The notes: generated from the sequence alone by a model not told the origin. Numbered from the stretch's first letter, positions 37,306 to 47,852 are shown. The stretch: 64,000 nucleotides of DNA from J027 sp034437655 (GCA_034437655.1 DAOTTU010000044.1:186001-250000); one strand, 5' to 3'. Program-made: numbers and translations.

Positions 37306-37413
37306 AGCCCGACCCAGGTGATCGCCGCGAACCCGAAGTGCGCACCTTATGGCTGCTACCTTTCGGTCCTGACCAGGTTCGATGGCCTCCAGAACACGGG
37401 GCCCGGGTCGAAC
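37306..37413 (-). ncRNA. ffs: Signal recognition particle RNA (small, 4.5S type)
   Basis: The minus strand contains the conserved domain IV hairpin GGTCAGGACCGAAAGGTAGC followed by AGCC (37351-37374), with its asymmetric loop and GNRA-like tetraloop. Flanking strands pair as a rod (CGACCCGG at the 5' end against CCTGGGTCG at the 3' end). It binds Ffh for co-translational targeting of membrane proteins. Ends are approximate. Confidence 0.93.
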
Positions 37414-37460
37414 TAGAATGAGTGTATAGGAGGCGAAAAACGGTGTCAATACCGATATAA

Positions 37461-38483
37461 CTAGCGCATTCGCCGTTTCCATTCGTCCTTCATTTGCAGT
37501 TGTTGCAAATCTGGGGCTTCTAAAAATTCTTTCAAGAGCCGAATAAAGCGCGAGGTATCTTCAAGCATTGGGTAGTGGCGCAGGTTGTCTAGCACAAGCA
37601 GCTTGATCTGCGGCTGGCTGGATAGTGAATTGGAAATATCTTCCCCGGGGGGTGGCACAAGGGTATCATTTTCGCCATAAACCGTCAGGGTTGGCGATGC
37701 TATTTTGAGCAAGTTACGCAGCGGATTGTACTGACTCAGAGACTCAGCACTGGTTTTGATGGCCGCTTCGTCTGCTTTATCGACTTCGGTTTTGAGTTTC
37801 TCGAAATCACTGGATGAAGTATCTACATTGCGACTCAACAATATTTGTGGTTTGGTACGCCCCACAATGGCAGCAAACGGATTAGTGCCTGTGCTAGTGT
37901 CGCCGTCTGTGGCGTTTGTCGCGGCAGCCTGAGCCGCTTGCGCAAGGCGGTTGCGGTCTGCACTGGAAATGCGCGGTACAGTCGGTGAATCGTCACTGGA
38001 CGTTTGCACACCAAAAACAGGCGATTGTGGCGCATTATTCCCGGTTTGAGCGGGTTTTTGTGAGGTTTCTGCATTCTTGAGTTCGACCGATGAACTCGCC
38101 CGATACCCACTACCAAAGACAGGGGTTGCAATGGTCATCATGCGGTGTATGATCTGGGCACAGTTTGGTCGAGTGGCGAAATGTGCGGCGACTGCACCAC
38201 CGAGGCCATGCCCTACAAAAACCGCCTTTGGAATCCCCATGCGTTCCAGAAACTGTTCGAGCAATTCTGCCTGACCATCAATATTATAGTATTGTTTGTT
38301 CTTACCCGAATCGCCAAAGCCCCACAAATCCAGCGCATAAATGCGATATTTAACGCTTAGCTGTTGCATGGTTGGGATCCAGTATCGCCATGAACCAAGC
38401 CAGCTATGTAACAATATGACCGGACGACCTCGCCCGAGTACCTCATAGTGTACGAGGTCGCCATTGACTGTGATTGCGCTCAT
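37461..38483 (-). CDS. Alpha/beta hydrolase-fold protein lacking the nucleophile serine
   Basis: 340 residues. The N-terminal half is a typical alpha/beta hydrolase (VILLHSWLGSWRYW with the HS(W)-type oxyanion loop near 25, LDLWGFGDSGKN near 53). The nucleophile elbow reads VGHGLGGAVA, with Gly93 where the family has Ser. The acid (YGENDTLVP) and the histidine (LRHYPMLED) are retained near 265 and 303. Residues about 125-235 are a low-complexity, Ser/Thr/Ala-rich insert in the lid position. It is the last gene of the giant-kinase operon, 13 bases after the receiver gene. It is probably a ligand-binding or scaffold protein rather than an esterase. Confidence 0.85.
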   Translation of the reverse strand: MSAITVNGDLVHYEVLGRGRPVILLHSWLGSWRYWIPTMQQLSVKYRIYALDLWGFGDSGKNKQYYNIDGQAELLEQFLERMGIPKAVFVGHGLGGAVAAHFATRPNCAQIIHRMMTIATPVFGSGYRASSSVELKNAETSQKPAQTGNNAPQSPVFGVQTSSDDSPTVPRISSADRNRLAQAAQAAATNATDGDTSTGTNPFAAIVGRTKPQILLSRNVDTSSSDFEKLKTEVDKADEAAIKTSAESLSQYNPLRNLLKIASPTLTVYGENDTLVPPPGEDISNSLSSQPQIKLLVLDNLRHYPMLEDTSRFIRLLKEFLEAPDLQQLQMKDEWKRRMR

Positions 38484-38496
38484 CCGTCAGGTCACT

Positions 38497-38874
38497 CTAC
38501 TCAATATCGAATTTGGTTAGCACTTCGCTGATGCGTTGGGTGAGCTGGTCTGGAGCAAAGGGTTTCAGAATATATTCATAGGCCCCAGCCTCTAACCCGG
38601 TGTCGATTTCAGATTCCTGGCCCTTTGCCGACAAAAAGACCACCGGGATGTGCTTAATGGTATCCATTTGTTTGATTTCGCGGCAGGCTTCGTAGCCTGT
38701 CATTTTCGGCATTCGCACATCCATCATGATTAAATCTGGCATCACCTGTGGTGCCATTTCAACAGCTTCGGCACCATTACTTGCTTTGAAAACTTCATGA
38801 CCAGCGAACTGCAAGGTGAACTCAATCAGTTCACGGATGTCGCGCTCGTCCTCAGCAATCAAAATTCTAGCCAT
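38497..38874 (-). CDS. Single-domain response regulator (CheY-like)
   Basis: 125 residues, a whole receiver domain. IAEDERDIRE carries the acidic pocket, the phosphoacceptor Asp lies in LIMMDVRMPKMTG near 52, the switch residue is in VVFLSAKG, and the lysine is in YILKPFAP near 105. GGAG lies six bases before the ATG. It starts 17 bases after the giant histidine kinase, so it is the probable phosphotransfer partner. It has no output domain. Confidence 0.95.
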   Translation of the reverse strand: MARILIAEDERDIRELIEFTLQFAGHEVFKASNGAEAVEMAPQVMPDLIMMDVRMPKMTGYEACREIKQMDTIKHIPVVFLSAKGQESEIDTGLEAGAYEYILKPFAPDQLTQRISEVLTKFDIE

Positions 38875-38891
38875 TTTATGCTCCGTTTGTG

Positions 38892-41800
38892 TTAAGCATC
38901 GTCGGATTCAGGTTCATTTTTCGATGCATCATCGGTAGGCAACTCAATAAAGAACGTGGTGCCTTCATTGAGTTCGCTTTCAAACCATATCTCACCATTA
39001 TGCATCGTAACCAGTTCCTTAACGATTGCAAGTCCCAGTCCTGTCCCGGGTGTGTCCATCACCAGTTCGCTGTGTTCGTCACCCCGGAAGAAGCGCTCAA
39101 AGATACGACCATGAATGGCTTCTGGGATACCAATCCCCTCATCACGGATGGATAGCGTAACGCTTTCATTAGTCGGGCTATACTGCGCCCCGATAAAGAT
39201 ACTGCCGTTGTCTGGGCTATAGTTGAAAGCGTTGTCGGCGATGTTTTGTAAAATTTGAATAACACGGTCAAAGTCCCCAAGAATTGGTGGCAGATCATCA
39301 GCAACATCTGCTTTTATCTCAATATTCTTGTGACCTTCTTTGATGCGGCCAGCCAGGTGTGCGCATACATTTTGCACAACTTCGGCAACGTCGATTGGCG
39401 AGAACCGAAGCTGCATTTGACCCTGGTCGATGCGTGATACTTCAAGCAAGTCATTTACAAGAATGCTAAGGCGGTCAGCGTTTTGCTTGATTGTTTGCAA
39501 GAATCGTTGCTGGGCCTCGCTCATCTCGCCAGCCGCACCAAGCAACAACAGGTCTGCATAGCCCTTAATGCTGGTCATCGGGGTGCGCAATTCATGAGAA
39601 ACGGTCGCCACAAATTCGCTCTTGAGGCGGTCCACTTCGACTTCACGGGTCACATCACGGAAGACAGACACCGTGCCGAGGAATTGGTCGCCCATTTGCA
39701 CTGGCGATAAACGCACATTGATGACGCGCCCGTCGTCCAATTTGAGGGTGACTTCCACAAAGTCGCTTGGTGATTGCTGGGTCGGGTCTGCCATCCAATT
39801 TTCGATGGCACTCATCCAACCACTTTCACGCCCACCATAAATCCCGGTCAGTTCATGGATATGCTGGTTAAGGACTTTGTCGCTGCTTAAGCCCAAAATT
39901 GTCTCGGCGGTGTTGTTAAAGACGCGGACGATGCCTTTTTCGTTGGCATACATCACACCATCAGCCACTGAGTTTAAGATAGCAGAGGTTTTGGTAGATT
40001 CAATCTGCTCGGTGCGTAGAATCGCCGCGAGACGTTCTGCCTGGTCACGAATAAGGCTATACAGCTCGGCGTTGTTCATTGCGTTCGCCAGTTGGAGCGA
40101 TGCCGCATTCACAAGCCGCAAGTGGTCGTTGTTGAAGGCGTCGGGCGCAGTGTTGTAGAACATCAACACGCCGTGGACGTCTTCTGCGCTTTCCAGCAGT
40201 GATGCCATTGCCGAGCGTGGCCCACGGTCCCGGTCGCTGATCGTAATCCAGCGTGGGTCGTTCTGCACGTCGTTGATGAGTACACTCCGGCGGTTCTGGA
40301 TAACCCAGCCAGCAAGCCCTTCATTTTGTCGCAGTTCAAGGCGCTCAGATTCGTCGTCAACATCCAGCCCACGTTGGGCAATGACATACAACATATCCGA
40401 GATGTCATCAATGGCCAGCACAATCGCACTGGTTGCGCCAATTGCTGCTGAAACAGCCTCCAGCGTGCGGTTTAGTACTCGGTCAAGGTCAAGCGTCGCA
40501 GCCGAGATTTCCGATGCAAGATCATACAGCGTGGAAAGGCGGCGCTGTTCTTGCGCAAGCTCGACGGTGCGTTCTTCAACACGGTCATTCAGTTCATCAG
40601 CAAAATTCGTAATGCGTGTAAACAGTTTTGCATTCTGGATCGTGACTGCAATTTGCGAGCTAACCGTAGAGAGAATGCGCTGTCCAGAGAAGTCGAACTT
40701 GCGAGACTCCATATCATCACGCAGCGCCAGCACACCAACAAAGTCGTCACCAGCGATCATCGGCACGCCGAGGAAGCTCCGCGCATCAGGGAAGATAGGT
40801 TCTGAGATACCAAATTGCTTGCGAACGTCATTTAATCCGGTCCCTGCCAGTAAGAGTGGTGTCTGGCGACGGATGATGTAACCAAACTCGTCATTAGCCC
40901 CCGGCTTCATTGGTGGCATTTCAACGGTGTTCATTTGATCGTCAATTGCCACGGGGAAGGTTAATTCACCTTTTTCGGCATCATAGAGCGCCACGTAAAG
41001 GTACTGTGCATCCGTGAGCAGCGGTAGTTGGGTTTTTACCTGTTCAAATAATTCGTCAATATCAACGGTACTCGAAACCGCTTTAGATAGCTCATTGATC
41101 AGGTAAAGTTCTTCGATCTGGATGCGGGTTTCACTTGACAGCCGGGCGTTTTCAATCGCAACCGCTGCCTGATTCGCCAGTGTACGTACCAACCGCACTT
41201 GATTTGCATCAATAAAGCGAGTGTGGTCACGGATGTCAATCTGCGTGATACCAATGGCAACTTCATTGACGATCAGTGGCACAAGAATGCGGTTCGTTAC
41301 ACCGTGAACCTTCATATGTTCGCGCTCGGCGGCGTCCAGGTCTTCATCGTCAATGCGCAGGGTCAAAACTTGATGGTCTTCAAGCACTGTGCGGCGTAGC
41401 GGGAACGCGACCATGTCGTAGACAAGGCCTTTGATGTCCGCCGTTGACGCCTCATCCAACCACGAGCTTTTTGCTTCATCGACAATCAAGCAGTTTTCAA
41501 GCTGATCCCAGTGCATAATTTCAGTGCTGTCGGCCCGCAACGCGATCAGCATTTGCGTGGCAACACGCCGCATTACATCGTCTACATCAATTGCACCAGA
41601 GGTGGCTTGACCAGCTTCGAACAAGGTTTCAAGTTGATAGGTACGCTGCAAAGACTGTTCATACAGACTTGCGTTTTGCACTGCAATCGACGCCTGTGCG
41701 GCAATGGTTTGCGCCAGTTCAGATTGCTCGTTGGTAAGGGGTGGGTCTTCAGGCCCGGCGTCAAGGCGCATAGTGCCGATTACTTTGCCGCTCATGACCA

Positions 41801-44800
41801 TTGGCACAAACAGGGTACTCATGATGTCATCACGGCGGAACATACGGCGCAGGTCAGCCCGGGTTTCTTCGTCCTCAGCACTAATATCTTTGATCAATAC
41901 TGGCAGCATTTTATCGCGAATACGTTGCATCACAACCGAATCTTCAACGCGGAATGCCAGCGATGGTTCTTCAATGCCGCGCGGATGCTCAATCACAACG
42001 CGGCAGATACCATCATCTGCCTTGATTTCGATTGCGGCTGCTTCGTTGACATCCAGCGCTCGTGCTGTTTCGCGCAACGTGATTTCGAAAATATTTTCGA
42101 TGTCCAGCGATTGAGATAGAGCGTTGGATACACGGTTTAACAGTGCGAGACGGCCGGCCTGGCGGTTCAGTTGCTCGGCGCGGTCTTGTGTTTCTGAGAA
42201 CAGGCGCGCATTGTTGAGTGCAACCGCCGCCTGATTGGCGAAGGTCTGGGCGAGTTGTTCGTAGTTTTCGTCATAAAATTGGGGCTCGCGTTTTTCAATC
42301 TGCAACACCCCGATAATGCCGCCCTTAGAGATCAGCGGTGCAGCAAGAATACATTTATAGACGCGACTTTCGCCCATTGGGAAGCGTTGCGGATCGTCTC
42401 CGGTATTGCCGACGTTGATCACGTTACGGCTTTCAGCCATGGCCTGGAACAATGGCGCGTCGTCAATATCAATCCATAGCCCGATTAAGTCGTCAACCGA
42501 GGCTGTTTCAGGGTCAGCAAAACCTCGTGCTGCCACAATTTGCAGGCTACTGACGCGGGTTTCATGCTCCAACCACAGCACCACACCGTCGTATGGAATC
42601 ACCTGGTCGAGCGCGTCGAGTACCGTTTCGACCACCTGGTCTGGTTGCAACGTTTCAGTCATGCTGCTGGAAACACCCGTCAACGCAGCAAGCTGTTCTG
42701 CGCGGCGGCGTACGTCTTGCTCAAGCATTGAGCGTTGCGTGATGTCTTCAATCAGCAATACCACACCATTAATGCGGTCGCGCTCACGTAGGGGGTAAAG
42801 ATAGAAATTCACAATTAGTTCAGTGTCATCGGCAGCACCGCGCACTGACACGTTGAGTTTCTGCGTTTCTTGACCGCTGGTGAGTACTCCCCGGACAGCA
42901 TCTTGCAACGGCTCGATAAGATTAGGGCGGTATTCGAAGAGCGGTTGCTGCACGGCCTCTGGGGACCATTGATAGTGTTCAATGACGTACTGGTTCGCAA
43001 GCTGGATGCGCATATCATCGTCAAGCACGATGATGCCCTGCTGAATGGATTGTACAACCGCCTGGTTGAACGACTGGCTTTCACCCAGTGAACTAAACAG
43101 GCGTGAGTTCTGAATCGAGACAGCCGAGAGATTTGCCATACGTTGAATCAGGGAAGCACTGTCCAGCTCGTTAAAGCGGAAAGATTGCCCCAGCTCACTA
43201 CCCAGGCGCAGCACACCGATAAAATCACCACCAGCGACCATCGGGACCATCAAAATAGCGCGTTCACCTTCGGTGTACCAGGTTTCGAGGTCGGTGTAGC
43301 CCTGATAATCGTCTTCGCTATTCAGGTCAAAGTCGCGTGCCTTGCCAGACTGGAAGACCTCACCCATCGCCGTGCCCGGCATGGCAATGGGGTTATCTGG
43401 GAAGATATGCACGCTCTGGTCTGGCATTAGCTCAATGCGCACCATTTCGAAGCTGTTGGGGTCGTCATTATCAACCAACGCGAGGTGCATCCGTGTGAAG
43501 ATAACAAACGGTTGCAACCCTTTTGCCAGCGCGTGAATAATCTCAGTTTGGTCCAGCGTGGCAGCCATAGCTTCCATGAGCTGGTTAAGTTGTTGCTCAA
43601 TGTCAGCCTGGCGCACTGTTTCGCTATATAGACGCTGGTTTTCGATAGCTGCAGCCGCTTGCAGGGCGAATAATTCAATCGGTTGGAGCGACTGTTGCGT
43701 AGGGCGTTTGCCATCCGCAGGCTCGTCCATCCGAATAAGTCCGATAATACGTTTCTGGTCGTGCCCCATCAGTGGCAAGTAAAGGACGTCTTCAGGGTGC
43801 CATTCATCGTCGGCTACGCCGGGGATATCGGTGCGATTTTTCAGCAGGTTCTCGCGCACCCACGGCGTATTGTAGCGCAGGTAGTAGGCCTGTCCGAGCT
43901 TCAAGTCGTGGAACTTCAGGTCGTTGAAACGGTCTTGCCAAACACCGCCCGGGATAAGCGTTTTGTCTAGCCGTGCAGCCTCTTCCTGGCTATACCCGGC
44001 ACTGATAAGCGCTGTCGGCTCCAGATATGGGTCGCGTAGTGTGATCTGAACTTTACCCCAACCCGCTTGATGAATCCCATCGGCTGTTGCTTGTAGACGA
44101 GCGGTCATGTCCTCAGCACGTTGAATCTCGCTGGAGACAAGATTAAGCTGGGCGAGGCGGTCACGTTCGCGGCGGGCTTCTTCGGCTTCTTGCTGAACGA
44201 CATGAATGAGTTTGAAATTTTCATGAACGAAAGCTGCCTGCGCAGCAAACAATTCAAGTTGCTCAATCAAGTTGCGGGTGGGGCGTTGACCATCAAGCGG
44301 GTCATCAAGCGAGATGGTGCCAATAAGCCTGTCGTCTGCATCATTGATAGGCACCAGCAACAAGTCGTCCGGGTTCCACCGACGGGGGCCACTGCCGCGT
44401 GAATATTTCAGGTCATAGTCTTCAATGAGGTTTTGTTCGGTACTATACCATTCTTCACGACGGTCAGCAGGGAAGAAATAGGCTTTGCCCACCTGCCAGC
44501 GCGGATCATTGAACATGCCTTCGACATCGGCCAGGCTGCGGGCGTTGCGTTCTGGGCTTTCGAATAGTTCTGCCGGCAGGCCCCGGTGCGCCATAATTTC
44601 AAATTGATCGGTAACTTCGTTGCGAATTCGAATCGAAATCTTGTCGAAGCCTGTCAATTCGCTGACATTTTCGGCAAGTTGTGTCATCAGCTCGGGCATA
44701 CTTTCGCCACGTCGCAAAGACTGATTCAGTTCAAAAACACGCTGTACCTGTTCCACACGGCGTTTGAGGCGTTCATTAGCTTCTAACTGATCTCGGTAGC

Positions 44801-47800
44801 GACGCGCATTTGTGACTGCGAGTGAGGCTTGCTGCCCCAGGCGACGCACAAAGGAACCTGTGGCCTCAGAAAACGCATCTGGTGTGTTGCTGAAGAAATG
44901 GATGAATCCGACAATATCATTCCCGAAGTAGATCGGTTGAATAATGGCGCTGCGCACTGTTGGAGGCACTGCATCTATATCAAGCCCAAGATAGTCTTCA
45001 ATGAGCAATGCCTCACCCTGGCGCAGCATCTGTTGCTCAGCAGCGGTAAGACCCTCAGCGACCAACTCAGCATCGGTCCGCGCATCTACGAACATGGTGC
45101 GTCCACCGAGGCGTTGTTCAACCTCGGGCGAGTTTTCATCTTGCCATTGTTGTGCCGGTAATAGCATTACCACACTTACACCGTCGGCGTTGGTGGTAGT
45201 TTGTGCTTCTGTGCGAATCACTTCTAGCACCCGGTCAAGCAGCAGTGTTTCATTCAGTTCACGACTGATACGGTCAATCGCTTCTTGTTCGTCAACACGG
45301 GCTCGCAAGTCGGCGTCAGTGACAGCATACAAGCGTGCGCGTTCTAACGCAGCAGCGATTTGTGCGCCCAGCCCCAGCAACAATATTTCATCATTTTTGT
45401 CAAAGCTACCGTCTTTGCCACTAATAGCCAGTTCACCGATGGCACGTTGATTGATGATGAGCGGCACAATCAACACTGCACCATTAACCCCAACCGCTTG
45501 TGCAAGCTCACGATAGATGGGTAAAACCTGCTCATCATTAAGAACATCGGCAGTGAGGAAAAGTCGACGCGACATGACCGGGCTCAGGTTGAAGCCCTTG
45601 CCATAGATGTCAATCTTAAAAGGTTCATCCAGTGTGGCACCATGCATCGCTTCAGCACGGTAAACCAATTTGCCTTCTCTGGTGTCCAGCAAACCGAGGG
45701 CAATTTGTTCCACTTGCATAATGTCACGGACATCGTTCAAGGTGTGGTTAAAAATGTCCTCTGTAGTAATCTGGTCAGCGATACTGTTGGCAATTGCCTG
45801 CAATCCTTCAGTCTCACGGCGCAAGCGTGTGACATTCTGATACAGGGCAGCGTTATCCAGCAAGACAGCAGCTTGACCAGCCGAAATGCTAAGCACACGT
45901 CCGTCTTCCAGGGTGAAATTCTCGCCATCGACTTTATTCGACACTTGAATAAGGCCAAGATGTGTTTCGCCAGCGATCAACGGGGCGATCATGACGGTGC
46001 GCATCCCTAGCATACTGGCAATTTGCGCAAAACTGCGGGCACCGCTCCAGGTTTCCAGACCAAGTTCATTACTGAACCAGTAGTCACGGCCTTCTTTAAT
46101 CTGCTCAAAAATAGAGTCTTTTTCAACCTGAACCTGGTAGAAGCTAATGCTTTCTGTATCAAGTCCATAGAATGGGTTTTGTGCAACCAGAATGGGCTTT
46201 TGCTGTGCTGTTTCTTCGTAGAGCAAAATGCCGCACATCTCAACGTCAAGCAACTGGGCGATGCGTGACGTTACCTGCTCTACCAGCAGGCTTTGGTCAG
46301 CACTGCGGGCGACCTGTGTCATCTGCTGAAGGTTGGCAAGCTCAGCAATATAACGCCGTTCACGTTCATAGAGGTTTGCATTTTCGACCACGATTGCAGC
46401 CTGTGCGGCAAAGATCGACAGCAAACGCATATCATCGTCGGTGAAGTTACCGCCGTCACGCTTATTCGCAACCTGCAACATGCCGATGCGGGTATGCCCA
46501 ATGGAGAGGGGGACCATTCCGGCGCTGTGTAGTCCGATCGCTTCCGAAAGCCCTCGTAAATTCAACGCGCTCACCATTTCGTCGCTGAGTACGTCGTTGC
46601 TGTACCACCATGTTTCATTCTGCCAGACATTGCGGGCGGTGCTGCCGTCTTCTACGGGGATGCGGAACAGCGAAATAACAGAGTCTTGCGCGCCATAGAA
46701 CGGCATCTGGCTCACCAGCGCTTCGGTAGTGCTGTCATACAGCAACAACCCACACACCTCTACATGCATCAGGTTTGCAATACGCTCATGCAACTTGGCG
46801 TACAGTTCACGTGGTTCTGCCTGGTCACCCATCGTCTGGGCAATATTTTGCAGGCCATTCAATTGCAAGATACGGTTAGCCTGATCGTTCGCCAGTCGTG
46901 AATTTTCGATGGCAACGGCCGCTTGCCCTGCTACAGATTCCAGCAAGCGCAAATCCTCATGGTTAAATGCATGAGCAACGTTACTTGCCAGCTCAATGGT
47001 GCCAATGAAACGCCCACTAACCGTTAGCGGTACGCCCACATAGCTTTGATAGGGGAACGTGCTGGCCTGTGGCCCAACATCCGCCCGCGCACTAACATCA
47101 TTGAGCAACAAGGGCTGCTGGTATCGTGCAATCCAATCCGTATATGTTTCATCCGTTGCGACGTGATCGTCTCCGGTGCCGTTACTGCCATTACCGCCAT
47201 GTCCGTTGCTAGAGATGAGTTTGCCACCATGCCCATTGCCGACGCGCCCAACAGGTTTAGGCCGATTGACTGTTTGATCCCACAGAATGACCTCGCCGTT
47301 GTCAAATTCAATAACGCTGCTAATGCTGCTAAGCAAAGCGTTCATGGTGTTAGGCAGGTCACTACCGCTGGCAATGGCTTTACTGATGTCCTGCACAATT
47401 GTTAGTGCCCGCGAGGTGTCAAATTGTTCTTCCTCATCGCCACTGGTGACTTCGCGCAAGAACACAACGCGGCGCTGGCCGTCGCTGGTGGGAATGGTGT
47501 GCGAGGATGCTTCTAAGCGACGCATTCCCAGGCGCAGCAATGCTCGCCCTTCTTCTGCAAACAGATCATGAAATACATCAGTAGGTTGGACACGGGCGGC
47601 CAGCACCGACAGGTTCGGCTCAATTCCATTCAATTCGAACCAGTCGTAGGCGTTCTGATTCAAATAGACGAGATGGCCGCGACCTTCGGCAACAATGACT
47701 GCACCGTCATTATTTAGCAGATTAACAGGGATGGTGCGCCGTGCGTCAATGGAACGGTTGCGTGCCTGACTTTCGAGTAATTGACGGGTAAAGACCCACA

Positions 47801-47852
47801 ACCAGGCAATGGACGCAAGCCCCACAGTTACCAGGAGCAGTTCGAAGCTCAT
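38892..47852 (-). CDS. Giant multi-GAF/PAS sensor histidine kinase (2986 residues)
   Basis: A single open frame. The order is: one N-terminal membrane helix (about 4-25); PAS (40-140); eight GAF domains ending near 310, 486, 664, 836, 1011, 1204, 1401 and 1581; PAS (1590-1710); five GAF domains ending near 1877, 2057, 2232, 2402 and 2589; PAS (2615-2735); HisKA with phospho-acceptor His2753 in TVSHELRTPMTS; and HATPase_c with N-box NIADNAFNYSP near 2870 and GTGLGLAIVKEL near 2937. Each GAF ends in a variant of QAAVAIENARL. A Gly/Asn/His loop interrupts GAF 1 (near 205-225). All kinase motifs are intact. The start fits a short signal-anchor. It is flanked by a REC protein before and a receiver after, in one operon. 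The GAF ligands are unknown. Confidence 0.97.
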   Translation of the reverse strand: MSFELLLVTVGLASIAWLWVFTRQLLESQARNRSIDARRTIPVNLLNNDGAVIVAEGRGHLVYLNQNAYDWFELNGIEPNLSVLAARVQPTDVFHDLFAEEGRALLRLGMRRLEASSHTIPTSDGQRRVVFLREVTSGDEEEQFDTSRALTIVQDISKAIASGSDLPNTMNALLSSISSVIEFDNGEVILWDQTVNRPKPVGRVGNGHGGKLISSNGHGGNGSNGTGDDHVATDETYTDWIARYQQPLLLNDVSARADVGPQASTFPYQSYVGVPLTVSGRFIGTIELASNVAHAFNHEDLRLLESVAGQAAVAIENSRLANDQANRILQLNGLQNIAQTMGDQAEPRELYAKLHERIANLMHVEVCGLLLYDSTTEALVSQMPFYGAQDSVISLFRIPVEDGSTARNVWQNETWWYSNDVLSDEMVSALNLRGLSEAIGLHSAGMVPLSIGHTRIGMLQVANKRDGGNFTDDDMRLLSIFAAQAAIVVENANLYERERRYIAELANLQQMTQVARSADQSLLVEQVTSRIAQLLDVEMCGILLYEETAQQKPILVAQNPFYGLDTESISFYQVQVEKDSIFEQIKEGRDYWFSNELGLETWSGARSFAQIASMLGMRTVMIAPLIAGETHLGLIQVSNKVDGENFTLEDGRVLSISAGQAAVLLDNAALYQNVTRLRRETEGLQAIANSIADQITTEDIFNHTLNDVRDIMQVEQIALGLLDTREGKLVYRAEAMHGATLDEPFKIDIYGKGFNLSPVMSRRLFLTADVLNDEQVLPIYRELAQAVGVNGAVLIVPLIINQRAIGELAISGKDGSFDKNDEILLLGLGAQIAAALERARLYAVTDADLRARVDEQEAIDRISRELNETLLLDRVLEVIRTEAQTTTNADGVSVVMLLPAQQWQDENSPEVEQRLGGRTMFVDARTDAELVAEGLTAAEQQMLRQGEALLIEDYLGLDIDAVPPTVRSAIIQPIYFGNDIVGFIHFFSNTPDAFSEATGSFVRRLGQQASLAVTNARRYRDQLEANERLKRRVEQVQRVFELNQSLRRGESMPELMTQLAENVSELTGFDKISIRIRNEVTDQFEIMAHRGLPAELFESPERNARSLADVEGMFNDPRWQVGKAYFFPADRREEWYSTEQNLIEDYDLKYSRGSGPRRWNPDDLLLVPINDADDRLIGTISLDDPLDGQRPTRNLIEQLELFAAQAAFVHENFKLIHVVQQEAEEARRERDRLAQLNLVSSEIQRAEDMTARLQATADGIHQAGWGKVQITLRDPYLEPTALISAGYSQEEAARLDKTLIPGGVWQDRFNDLKFHDLKLGQAYYLRYNTPWVRENLLKNRTDIPGVADDEWHPEDVLYLPLMGHDQKRIIGLIRMDEPADGKRPTQQSLQPIELFALQAAAAIENQRLYSETVRQADIEQQLNQLMEAMAATLDQTEIIHALAKGLQPFVIFTRMHLALVDNDDPNSFEMVRIELMPDQSVHIFPDNPIAMPGTAMGEVFQSGKARDFDLNSEDDYQGYTDLETWYTEGERAILMVPMVAGGDFIGVLRLGSELGQSFRFNELDSASLIQRMANLSAVSIQNSRLFSSLGESQSFNQAVVQSIQQGIIVLDDDMRIQLANQYVIEHYQWSPEAVQQPLFEYRPNLIEPLQDAVRGVLTSGQETQKLNVSVRGAADDTELIVNFYLYPLRERDRINGVVLLIEDITQRSMLEQDVRRRAEQLAALTGVSSSMTETLQPDQVVETVLDALDQVIPYDGVVLWLEHETRVSSLQIVAARGFADPETASVDDLIGLWIDIDDAPLFQAMAESRNVINVGNTGDDPQRFPMGESRVYKCILAAPLISKGGIIGVLQIEKREPQFYDENYEQLAQTFANQAAVALNNARLFSETQDRAEQLNRQAGRLALLNRVSNALSQSLDIENIFEITLRETARALDVNEAAAIEIKADDGICRVVIEHPRGIEEPSLAFRVEDSVVMQRIRDKMLPVLIKDISAEDEETRADLRRMFRRDDIMSTLFVPMVMSGKVIGTMRLDAGPEDPPLTNEQSELAQTIAAQASIAVQNASLYEQSLQRTYQLETLFEAGQATSGAIDVDDVMRRVATQMLIALRADSTEIMHWDQLENCLIVDEAKSSWLDEASTADIKGLVYDMVAFPLRRTVLEDHQVLTLRIDDEDLDAAEREHMKVHGVTNRILVPLIVNEVAIGITQIDIRDHTRFIDANQVRLVRTLANQAAVAIENARLSSETRIQIEELYLINELSKAVSSTVDIDELFEQVKTQLPLLTDAQYLYVALYDAEKGELTFPVAIDDQMNTVEMPPMKPGANDEFGYIIRRQTPLLLAGTGLNDVRKQFGISEPIFPDARSFLGVPMIAGDDFVGVLALRDDMESRKFDFSGQRILSTVSSQIAVTIQNAKLFTRITNFADELNDRVEERTVELAQEQRRLSTLYDLASEISAATLDLDRVLNRTLEAVSAAIGATSAIVLAIDDISDMLYVIAQRGLDVDDESERLELRQNEGLAGWVIQNRRSVLINDVQNDPRWITISDRDRGPRSAMASLLESAEDVHGVLMFYNTAPDAFNNDHLRLVNAASLQLANAMNNAELYSLIRDQAERLAAILRTEQIESTKTSAILNSVADGVMYANEKGIVRVFNNTAETILGLSSDKVLNQHIHELTGIYGGRESGWMSAIENWMADPTQQSPSDFVEVTLKLDDGRVINVRLSPVQMGDQFLGTVSVFRDVTREVEVDRLKSEFVATVSHELRTPMTSIKGYADLLLLGAAGEMSEAQQRFLQTIKQNADRLSILVNDLLEVSRIDQGQMQLRFSPIDVAEVVQNVCAHLAGRIKEGHKNIEIKADVADDLPPILGDFDRVIQILQNIADNAFNYSPDNGSIFIGAQYSPTNESVTLSIRDEGIGIPEAIHGRIFERFFRGDEHSELVMDTPGTGLGLAIVKELVTMHNGEIWFESELNEGTTFFIELPTDDASKNEPESDDA

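Noticed and set aside
40273..40881. Open frame of 202 codons on the plus strand inside the giant kinase
   Set aside because: Ser/Arg-rich antisense shadow of GAF domains, without start signals.
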